From Farysia itapuensis (Eukaryota > Basidiomycota > Ustilaginomycetes > Ustilaginales > Ustilaginaceae), in assembly GCA_023212645.1 (NCBI GenBank), contig JALBYC010000001.1, positions 248,001 through 312,000 of the forward strand: 64,000 nt of DNA. Direction: 5' to 3'. Under the pieces are notes generated by a model. That model had not been told where the DNA came from, did not search any database, and saw only the letters and a program-made list of their open reading frames with translations. The position numbers and the translations under genes are program-made. Position 1 is the stretch's first letter; each line of letters starts with the position of its first letter. Shown in pieces: positions 49,772 to 58,550 of this stretch.

Positions 49772-50955
49772 ATGGAGTCAGCTGCTGAGCAGAACCTGAC
49801 AATTCGTAACCTTTATGCCAAAGTCGAAAAAGTCGGCGAAGGCACGTATGCTTCAGTCTTTCTCGCGCGCAACATCAAGACCAACACCAAAGTAGCTATC
49901 AAGAAGATCAAGATTGTATCAAACGAGAATGGAATGGACGTCACCGCAATCAGGGAAGTCAAGTTTCTCAAGGAGCTCAACCATCCCAACGTAATCAAAA
50001 TGGTCGATGTCTTCTCCTCAGGGTCGACCACGCCTTCTCTCAATCTAGTGCTTGAGTTTCTCGACACGAATCTAGAAGCCCTCATCAAAGACAAAGCATT
50101 GATATTCACCCAAGCTGACATCAAGAGCTGGATGGCAATGCTCTGTCGCGGTATGGAGTACTGTCACAAAAACTGGGTCTTACATCGTGTAAGTGCAAAG
50201 GCACCTTGCCAAGGCATGCCTTATATGCTGACGCTTACGCTTTGCTCGCCGCTTGGTAGGACTTGAAGCCGAACAATCTACTCATCTCGCCCGAAGGTGA
50301 GCTGAAGATCGCCGATTTTGGTCTTGCGAGGGAACATGGGGATCCAGGTGCTCGAATGACGCACCAAGTCGTCACACGATGGTACCGTCCGCCAGAGTTG
50401 TTGCTCGGCGCACGCGCCTACTCTGGTGCGGTAGATATGTGGAGCGTGGGCTGCATCTTTGCCGAGCTCATGTTACGCGTACCATACCTGCCCGGAGAAT
50501 CGGACATTGAGCAGCTGACAACCATCTTCAAAGCCCTAGGTACTCCTACGGACAAAGATTGGCCGAATCACAAGTCTCTGCCAGACTATCTACAATTCGA
50601 GCAATACCCCAAGTCCAATCTCGCCGATCTCTTCCTCGCAGCTAGCCCAGAAGCATTGGACTTTCTGCAACGGACTCTACTATACGATCCCCTCAAGCGT
50701 CTCACGGCTACTCAGTCGTTGCGGCATGCCTACTTTCGACAAGCCCCGCCACCGACGCCTTATAAGCAGCTTCCTCGACATCCACTGAAGGCACCAAATC
50801 CTGATGATCCAGCCTCTCATCCCCTACTCTCTGACAGCAAAGAGAAAAACAATGCCCGGGCTATGCAGAACGGGGCGACTAGCAACAAACGTTCACTGGA
50901 TCTACAAGAGGTTGAAGAACGAAAGAAGATCGCTCGTAAGCTTGCCTTTGACTGA
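49772..50955 (+). CDS. Cyclin-dependent kinase CDK7/Kin28 (TFIIH, CAK)
   Basis: This is the catalytic kinase of TFIIH that phosphorylates Ser5 of the RNA polymerase II tail and, in many species, activates other CDKs. Two exons, 49772-50188 and 50260-50955, are joined over a 71-nt intron placed between the Arg and Asp of the HRD catalytic loop. The product has 370 residues. Signs are the GEGTYASV glycine loop, VAIKKI, the PSTAIRE equivalent NGMDVTAIRE, LKPNNLLI (CDK7-specific Asn-Asn-Leu), ADFGLAR and the T-loop ARMTHQVVTRWYR with its activating Thr. The APE motif reads PPE. The C-terminal tail after residue 310 is basic and Pro-rich as in CDK7. An out-of-frame upstream ATG at 49707 would reduce translation if transcribed. 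Confidence 0.96.
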
Positions 50956-51233
50956 ATACACCGCGCCTTGCTGCACACACACAGAGACAACACACAATGT
51001 CACAGGCTCAGCGGCCACGTCAGATTCTTTCTGTCTAGATATATTTAAAGGCCTGCTGTTACCCTGAGAGACACATGGAAAGCTGCTAGCTTCAAGTCCC
51101 GCTGTCGGAAAGCAGCCCGTCGACATCGTATCGCTCGGCGCTCGTTGATCGGATTTGCACAGAAACGAAGCGTGGCAAATCTAGCGAGTTGTCAACTGCA
51201 GCTCCGCAACAAGCCACAATGCGATCTACGAAA

Positions 51234-52634
51234 TCAGTGATGCTTGGTCGTGGAAGTGGCGTGGTGTTTCTTGCGAGTCGAGGTTGACTTCTTCTTGTGG
51301 GTAGTTGAAGTCGAGTGAGGCTTCTTCACGGAGACGGTAGCCGCGAGGAATCGCTCACTCGTGGTGGTTTTCTTGTGTTTGGTGGAGGAGTTGTGCTTGC
51401 TTGAAGAGCTGTGTTTCAAGCTAGAGGTCGTATGCTTGACCCACGCCTTGGTGGTAGTGTGCCGAGTCGACACCGTGCTTGTGGTGCGCATGCTCGACTT
51501 GGACTTGGTAGTAGAGCTCATTGACCCGGTACTCGCAGTGTTGCTAACCGAAAGTGCGCTGAGCACTCCGACGGCAGGCAAGTTTGGAAGCTTCGACGGG
51601 TCACATCCTGGAGCAAGACCTTGACCGGCATGAGGGCCGTTGTAGACTATGTTGCAACCAGGCAGCGAGCTAAAAGCCCCAGAAAGCGGTTCGGTAGAAT
51701 TACCCGTACATTCCCCAGCTGCTTGACGGTCTAATGTGCGTGCGAGAGGAGGACACGCTTCCAAATTGCCAAACAAGTTCCCAGAGCACTCATCGATGGC
51801 AGCTTGCAATGTGGTTTCGTTCCAATTAGCCATGAAATCAGCATGGAAAGAATAGCCCATAGCATCGCCGTTTGCAAGAACCCAAGTCGAATTGCCCGCA
51901 TTGTCCGTGTTGCCCACGTTCCAAATGTACTCATAGAAAAGTGTCGGTAGACGAATTGTGTGCGTGCTTGGGCAGGGGCCGTTGTCTGGAAAGCTTCCGT
52001 TTGGGTAGACAACGTGTGACATGTCCTTTTCATAAAGGCTCTGTCCGTTCCAGCAAGAGGGAAACACGACCTGGGTACGTAAGCCTTGTGGACAAGCCGT
52101 CTGCGGGAAGGACCCCATCTGGTGGCTTCCGTTCACATAATTGAGACAGACAAAGGAGACGGCGTTCTGCAGCTGCTGAGTAGCAGCAGGACCGTTTGCC
52201 TTTGCATTGCCGGCTACCATCTGTAATCCTTGCGGAAAGGCCGTGATATTGACATTGCCTCGCATAAGGTAGTAGGTGTTGACGAAACTAAGAGAGTTGG
52301 GGCTGAAGGTGCCATTCAGGTTGTACGAGTAAAGCTGTGGAGCCCAATAAGAAGACTTGTCATCCGTCAGAGGTGCAGTACTACACGTGGATGCAGCGTC
52401 CAATGCCTCGACGGTGGTTGTGTTGGCGTCAACGCCGTTCATACCAACGAAACTGTGAACATGAGACGAGGCTTGGCCGGGTGAAACGATCGGGTCCACT
52501 CTAGATGTCTTCAGCGGTTGGTGACTGAGGATCCACATGACCGGGTTGGCCGTGGTTGCGGCTGCATGGGATGACAGCAAGACTGCACAGAGCAGTGAGA
52601 GCATCACCGCCCAGCCGGCTATACGCATAGGCAT
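51234..52634 (-). CDS. Secreted DUF1996 protein with Ser/Thr/Lys-rich tail
   Basis: This 466-residue protein starts at ATG 52634 with a signal peptide (cleavage near residue 25, after SHAAA). Residues 30-330 form the DUF1996 domain, seen in many secreted fungal proteins: an early SHVHSFVGMNG, then SSYWAPQLY, AFPQGLQMVAG, FPSCWNGQSL, SHVVYPNGSFPDNGPCPSTH and GYSFHADFMANW. The His/Asp/Cys pattern suggests a metal- or sugar-related extracellular role, but no activity is established to my knowledge. The last 110 residues are Ser/Thr/Lys-rich with His-Lys ends and no GPI signal. A TATATA motif lies at 52800-52805. It is the second secreted protein with a Ser/Thr-rich part flanking CDK7. Confidence 0.93.
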   Translation of the reverse strand: MPMRIAGWAVMLSLLCAVLLSSHAAATTANPVMWILSHQPLKTSRVDPIVSPGQASSHVHSFVGMNGVDANTTTVEALDAASTCSTAPLTDDKSSYWAPQLYSYNLNGTFSPNSLSFVNTYYLMRGNVNITAFPQGLQMVAGNAKANGPAATQQLQNAVSFVCLNYVNGSHQMGSFPQTACPQGLRTQVVFPSCWNGQSLYEKDMSHVVYPNGSFPDNGPCPSTHTIRLPTLFYEYIWNVGNTDNAGNSTWVLANGDAMGYSFHADFMANWNETTLQAAIDECSGNLFGNLEACPPLARTLDRQAAGECTGNSTEPLSGAFSSLPGCNIVYNGPHAGQGLAPGCDPSKLPNLPAVGVLSALSVSNTASTGSMSSTTKSKSSMRTTSTVSTRHTTTKAWVKHTTSSLKHSSSSKHNSSTKHKKTTTSERFLAATVSVKKPHSTSTTHKKKSTSTRKKHHATSTTKHH

Positions 52635-52799
52635 TGTGATGACTTGTAATCTGTGATTGGGCAAGGCGTCGAAGGAGACTGGCAAGTGACCGTGTTTGCC
52701 TCACAGAACTTCCGACCAGCGGTACTTGGGACTAAAAGAGACACAATTTAGGAGAGAAGAGCGGGTTGCCTACGGGCTGGTGACTTGTGACGCCGTACA

Positions 52800-52805
52800 T
52801 ATATA
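52800..52805 (-). promoter_or_regulatory. TATA box of DUF1996 gene
   Basis: TATATA on the minus strand, 166 bp upstream of the DUF1996 start codon. Confidence 0.5.
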
Positions 52806-53871
52806 GGAGCATTGTCGATAGCAAGTGTCAAACCATATCAGGTAGTGGTAAACACCGGCCGGCAAAGGCGCCCGTCGATCATTGAGATACGGCACGTCTC
52901 GGCTACAGATCAGGCAGGGTCTTGAGCACACTAGGAGCCTTTTTGGCGACAATCATCTTGCGGGCTATGCCAAATCCGTCGCCCTTCCTATATTGTTTGG
53001 TACTCCGACGCGTAAATTGCCCGAGTCACATCAGAACGGCAGGACGGGGCATTTCGCCCAGCTTGTATTGTCCGTCGGCCACAATGGCGCAATGGCTTCG
53101 ACAAGCATGAGCGACTGATGTTTTACTTCCTGCGCTAGTTCGTCGCGCAGCGTGTTAGTCTGTGTTTGACGTGAGAAAGGCCGTTGTGGTCTCGATCGCG
53201 CCGTTGAAGAGCCCTCGCACGCGTCATGGAGACTTGCTTGAATCACACAGTCTCCGCGCAGAATACAATGAGGCCTGACTCACTCTCTCTTGAAGGCTCG
53301 TTCGCCCATGTAGACACCATATGCCTGAACTGACGCAAAGGACGTTATGAAAGTGATACTTGGCACAATGCGCCGCGTACATTGCTGGTCGGAACGGTGC
53401 ATTGCTTGATCTCGAGCTTCAGTTTCTCAGAATGACGCGAAGGGGGTGCACAAGCTAGCTCTTCCCGGGAGTATGAACAGCAGACACCCACACATTGTCA
53501 CTCGCAGCAGCTGGCGCGTTAGACTGCCTACACCAGCACTCTTGCACAGCATGACGACCAAAAATCCATAGAGAGTCACCTCGATGATCTTTGGACGTGA
53601 TACTTTGGTCAGCTCGGAGGTCATCGCGGATCATCAGGGCCTCTGTCTAACGCGCTCATGAACGGATTGCGACAAGTATCTTCGTCAAATGCAATTTGAG
53701 CATATGAGGTCGTTCCACGAGGCATATATTGAACAAGATTGTTCGCCTTGGTCTCGCGGACAGTCGCACCGCGCTATGTCGCCTAGCCAAAAATGAAACG
53801 AGATCGTCGCGTATCGACTCACGCTGTCACGCAGTCACGCTTGTACGGTCTCACGGGACCCTCTCGATTTT

Positions 53872-53879
53872 TATAAAAG
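53872..53879 (+). promoter_or_regulatory. TATA box of 88-residue gene
   Basis: TATAAAAG stands 90 bp before the ATG at 53962, a usual distance for a TATA-driven fungal gene. Confidence 0.65.
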
Positions 53880-53961
53880 ATGTGGTGTCTCGCCACTCTC
53901 GTCTGACTTTCCCCGTCCACACTTTGTAAGCTCACTGGCTTCTCAAGTACCGTTCCTCCAA

Positions 53962-54419
53962 ATGTCTGGCAACACACACAACTCAGGCCACGCTGGTGAA
54001 AGCAAGGGCTGGACTACCACCGGTAGCGGCACCAACAGTCAGGTAAGTCCATGGCAAAGTTCGCACAGAGTGCACTCTAGCCGTAGGAGTCAGCTGACCT
54101 TCTGGCAGGGCAATCGCTGGGACTCGCGAGACTACGGAAACCCGTCAGCCCCGAACACCAACGCTTATCATTACTCGAACAGTGAGTCTAATTAGTGCAG
54201 CTGTATTTCGATCAACAGTGTGCTGATTCGAAGTGTCTGTGTAGGCGACAACAGCTACTACTATTCCAACCCCAACGGATCCACGTAAGTCGAAATCTTA
54301 CTGAGAGAATGCAGAGGTCGTACTCAATCACTATTTGCGTGCACAGCTACCACAACAATGGCCAGGGTGGGTCCACCTACACTAACCCTTCTGGCTATTC
54401 GTACAGCAAGGGAAAGTAG
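53962..54419 (+). CDS. Small four-exon Gly/Asn/Tyr/Ser-rich protein (88 aa)
   Basis: Four exons join in frame: 53962-54042, 54109-54181, 54245-54284 and 54347-54419. The three introns (66, 63 and 62 nt) have GTAAGT, GTGAGT and GTAAGT donors and AG acceptors. Only the spliced product makes sense: 88 residues rich in Ser, Gly, Asn, Tyr and Thr, with SGTNSQGNRWDSRDYGNP, NAYHYSN, DNSYYYSNPNGSTYHNNGQG and a YSYSKGK end. No signal peptide, charged cluster or membrane helix is seen. The pattern Tyr-Tyr-Ser-Asn-Pro-Asn-Gly-Ser-Thr recalls a widespread small fungal family of unknown function; this is memory, not a search. Introns take up about 42% of the gene. A TATA box is 90 bp upstream. A soluble, possibly disordered, abundantly expressed protein is inferred. 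Confidence 0.85.
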
Positions 54420-55921
54420 GCGCCATGCTCCCAGTTCGGACCTTCTTCTTTGATTCGTCTGCGATTCTGAAATACGACGTTCTCATCAGATTGCCTCAGT
54501 CACAAGGTCTTTATAATTGAATGGCATCATCGCCCGATGATGCATGTCTGGCTGTGACAGTCACAGCTCACAGTGTCTGTTTAGCTCTCACACTATTGCG
54601 CCCACTTCAGCGCAGTGCGCACGTGCCCGTGTTGGATGGTTAAATTTAGAATTCCGTGAGTCCCGTATCTCGCATCTAGATATCTAGCTGCGCGCTCTGA
54701 CCCATGGGCGCCCGGGCGCATGTGCGGCACGTGCGCGCGTGCGCAAAGCAAATTGTCTGTTAGAGCTTCGTGATCATATAGCCACCCGTGCACCCGGCCA
54801 CCCGATTCGTGATTACAAATCACATGAATCCAAATCATTCGACATACGAATTACACGATCTTATGCGATCTACGGGATCGACTTACGAGAGAAATCTTTC
54901 AGCGATTTCAGCCTTGTGCAGTCTCGTGTGCTCTAGCAACAAGGGTGAGACGATCTAGCGAGCAGCGATCTCTGCACAATCCCACGTTGAATTTCTCCTG
55001 TCGTTTCTCAACTGCCAACATTCATGGCGAGGATATCCCATGGGAAATTCATAAGCTTGAAGCCTGGGTCGTAAGCAAAGCGTACGCAAAGTGTAACTTG
55101 GGTGCGATCCGAATATTTTCTCATGGCGGGACGGAGGTGCGTTCCAGCATGAATTGGCGTCGTTCTTCGGTCGTCAGTGCTTTACACAATAAAGCTTATC
55201 CATTCTACATTCCGCGACACCTGTTCGGATCCCGATCGGCCAGTACGAGGCTCGGTACGTTATCGATATTCGAAGATGATCCCGTCTTTCAGAGACTCAT
55301 GAGCAAACAATGCGACTCGCTTCCAGGGCCAGCCTCCTAAGAATCTCCTCTGAAAGTCATCTGTCAGTGTCCAGGGCAGTCAAGACTCCCGTTCGACTTA
55401 CCACACTCACTTGGTCACATTCGGCGTCCCGCCATCCTGTGACCGAGACTTTTTCATCTTCTGGTGTGCTGAGTTTGGGTTTTTCCGTATGTTCGGGACA
55501 GTCTGGATGGCAGGAGAATTAGTAGCACCAATTAGTGTCGCTGAGTGTTGGCTGGATGCACTAGATTCTGGCACCGATCGAGACCAGCCTTCATCTCCCG
55601 CACTTCGTGCCCAGGCTTACCACGTTCGAGGAGCTTTTGGCAGGTAATGTACCTCGTGCACAATTTAATTTCCCACGTCAGAGTGCCCTTCCGAGGTCAC
55701 TGTGCCTTTCGCGTGTCTACTATTCCGGTGCTTGATGAATCTGGCTCTCTGATGCCATAGAGCCCACGCTACAGCTTCAATATAACGTAAGCACCCTGGA
55801 TGTTGCAGAAGTTGAGAAATTGTTCGTATTGCGCGGCAAGAAACAAAAGGTACAAATACAGAAAAGCGAAAGAACGAAGAGACGAAGTGAGCTGTTGCAG
55901 AAGATACTTTAATCGTCAGAA
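54420..55921. other. Convergent 1.5 kb spacer without clear genes
   Basis: Both flanking genes end here. Small frames exist but start at non-ATG codons and show no domain pattern. Notable are two 12-bp palindromes (54676-54687 and 54708-54719), a GC-rich alternating purine/pyrimidine stretch at 54718-54746, and ATTCGTGATT/AATCAC words at about 54785-54900. A 1.5 kb spacer is unusually long for two converging genes here and may hide a non-coding RNA or decayed repeat. Confidence 0.5.
54785..54930. repeat. ATTCGTGATT/AATCAC short-word repeat region
   Basis: Words such as CGTGATCATA, ATTCGTGATTACAAATCAC, CATACGAATTACACGATC and CGATCTACGGGATC alternate with their near reverse complements. The same type of word occurs in the CDK7 promoter (49600-49650). 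Confidence 0.45.
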
Positions 55922-57151
55922 CTAGAGAAAAGGCGGCGCATTGAGAGTGTAGGAACGAACAAGGCCGGCAGAATCCAGAGTCGAGGGAGGCATGTCGCTA
56001 TACGCTGCAGAGGCGAGGTTGGCAGCCAAGGGTGCAAAGAAGCTGATGTCGCGCATAGATTTGCTGGTCAAGGGGGCCGGGGCCATTACTGAAGGTAGCA
56101 GGGGCATCGAAGACGGAGTAAAGTGGACCCCATTAGTCGAGTTATCAGAGCGGAAGAGATCGTGTAGACCAAGCCCGGTCGACAGCTTGTATTGAGATGC
56201 TTGCTGCTGCAAGATGAAGGGATCATGCTCGATCGCGTACTCATTCTTGGGCGTCACGAGTGTGGATGTGGGCGAAGATACAGAAAGCGCGGGTGAGGAG
56301 AAAGAAGAAGGACTGAGAGCTGGAGCAGCTGCGTTGATTGGACTTGTTAGTTGCTCGTTGGAGCTGATGTAATGAGGTCCGTTGCGAGTCGACTGCAGAG
56401 GGGCAGAACGGCTGGGAGTCATACTCGAGGATAGAACCGACGCCGTATTTTGAAAGAACGGATTGACTGTGGTCTCGTTGTAAGAAGTGTGCGGCAATCT
56501 GGGCAGTGACTCTGGAGAGTCGAAGGGAGAAGCCAGAGACTGGTAGGTTTGCGGATGGCGCTGATACAGATACTGTTGGAATTGCAGGTTTTCGACCGAA
56601 GTGTCGCTTGGCACGAATGGGCTATCGTGGTATACAGCCGAATTTTGGAAAAGGTCTGGACTAGTGGGAGCCGAAGTTGAGGCATCGCTCATAGACGTTG
56701 CCATGGCTGTTGGCGACGTGGTCTGCAACGTTACTGCAGTTGCGGGAAGAACATCCCAGTAGATGCAGGCCTGCCGTCTTCTCCGCATGAGCCGACTCTT
56801 GTAAGACTGTGCCTTGGCCTTTTCCTCTTCTGTGACAGCCTCATAGCGGCAATCTTGGTTCTTTTCTGTACAGTGGTTGCAACGAATCAAATCGCCTATG
56901 CATCGGATTTTCCTGCAAGAAAAACCATCATGTAAGTACGTGATCGATTGAGCAGAGGACAGGCTGACTTACCTTCGACGACAGGCGATGCAAGCTTGCT
57001 TATTACGATTGCGGCGGGCATTGGCCTTGGCAGAGTCAAGGTTGTCAAGACTGCGTGTGGAAGCCAAGGTAGGCCGAACCTTGGATGCGGTCGTTGCTGT
57101 CATTGAGGCGGCCATGACAGCTTCCCAGGCAGTGAGAGGGTTTGACTCCAT
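55922..57151 (-). CDS. Zn2Cys6 transcription factor
   Basis: This fungal regulator has two exons, 57151-56973 and 56912-55922, and a 60-nt intron (56913-56972, GTAAGT...GCAG) inside the zinc cluster. The 389-residue product shows the complete binuclear cluster at about residues 53-80, with CIACRRRKIRC then CNHCTEKNQDC (spacing C-x2-C-x6-C-x6-C-x2-C-x6-C). It is preceded by a basic stretch (NARRNRNKQA). The rest is Ser/Thr/Pro/Gln-rich with SPSSFSSPALSVSSP and looks like an activation region. The usual fungal 'middle homology' domain of about 400 residues is absent, so this is a short-form factor. ATG 57151 is the first Met. Its target is unknown. The neighbouring surface-carbohydrate genes are possible targets by position only. 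Confidence 0.92.
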
Positions 57152-58550
57152 TGAGAAGAAGGTATGTTATCGTGTTGTTGAGGAGGGAAAGACCAACGAG
57201 GCGCAATGGCGACGGGGACGGGACGAAGTGGCAGGGATGGGCCAGTCAAGCTGAGGTATATGTATTGGGACTGAGAAGGTAGAGAGGCGGCTAAAGCCCT
57301 GGTCCTCTTTCCAGGCGAGAAGATCTGGCGCCTTGTCGTAGCGAAAGTCGCACGTTTAGAGGAGGTGGTGGAGGGAAATTCCGAGCTGAGTCCAAAGTCA
57401 GGGCTGCGAAGCGGCGAACGGACGGGAGGGTCTAGGAGGTGAAACCTTACCGTTGACTATTGCTGCTGTTGTTTGCACCGCGAGACAACGCCTTGTTGAA
57501 AGTATCAGTGTTGCGCAAACAAACGCTGTTCAGCTACTGAGACAAAGACCAGCACTGACGCGATCCCCAGTTCGTCAGCAGACATACTTAGCGAGACAAG
57601 GATGGATGCAAGCGCGATGTTCCCGAAGTAAGGAGCTACTATGCAAGGGTTTCACCTCACCCATGGCCTGCGGGATTAGACTGCCCGGGCAAGGCGAATG
57701 TCACCCAGAAAAGGGGGTTGAAACCCGTTGGTGAGACATGGACATGATCAGCCAGGCCGTGCCAAGAGCGAGAACCCAGAAAATTGTTGCCCTGTCAGGC
57801 GTAAGGGCTAAGACCCAAATTTCTTTGAAACTCCGGGTGAAACACGCATAATATCCAAATAGACCCAGGCCGCGTATGCTTAAAAATAACAAGACGCGTT
57901 GCAGAAAGATACCGAGATTCGACAGCTTAGCTGAAGAACAGCTTCGCCCTAGCCGAAGCGAAAAGTTTTCTCGGCTAAGCTTTTCGATGGCAGATCTCAC
58001 CGCCGAGCCCGTCTCCGCTTTTCCCGCTTGTGCACCTTGCCCTGCATACGACCGGAATGCTCTTTGCCGCTCGTATGTCTAGCAGCAAATTGCCAATTAG
58101 TAGATCTGCGCAGGCCATTTCCACTGTTTGGCATCTCGCGTGTTCGCCTTGTCTCACTGCTCACGTTTAGTCTCGGTTGGCGTCTGCTTTTGTTTGTCCG
58201 TCTAGATCGTTCACACCTTCCTGGTTCACACCGATTCCCTGCGAATTTCGTCGCAGCCATCGCATCGACTTCTCATGCTGATCGTGAATGCAGTGATGAC
58301 AAAAGCTCTGGATCTCACCATTTGTGATTACATCGATAAGAACTCTCTTTCTGCCGATAACGCTGGCATACACAACATACACAGTGCAGGGAAGCAGGTT
58401 GTGTCGCACAGACTTTCCAAGGAACGAGGTTGGAGCCGCGCAGGCAAGCCAATGATGATTTGATATAGTAATGCAAAGAAGATGCTCCCAGTAGGAGACG
58501 GACAACAGTGACCACAAAAACCCAATAAACAAGAAGTACAGTGAAAGAAT
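57152..58550. promoter_or_regulatory. 1.4 kb upstream region of Zn2Cys6 gene
   Basis: Between two leftward genes lies the Zn2Cys6 promoter on the left and the 3' flank of the GT2 gene on the right. No coding frame is supported. Two interlocked inverted repeats occur at 57950-57986 (TAGCCGA...TCGGCTA and CGAAAAG...CTTTTCG, each with a 14-nt gap). Confidence 0.5.

Larger units (their letters stand above)
52635..53961. promoter_or_regulatory. Long divergent promoter, DUF1996 gene / 88-residue gene
   Basis: This 1.3 kb region separates two divergent genes. A TATATA (minus strand, 52800-52805) precedes the DUF1996 gene by 166 bp, and TATAAAAG (53872-53879) precedes the 88-residue gene by 90 bp. 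The middle holds no gene-like frame. Its length suggests regulated expression of one or both genes. Confidence 0.5.

Noticed and set aside
54945..55340. 131-codon + strand open frame in the 1.5 kb spacer
   Set aside because: It starts at GTG, has no domain pattern and changing composition; no splice or promoter evidence.
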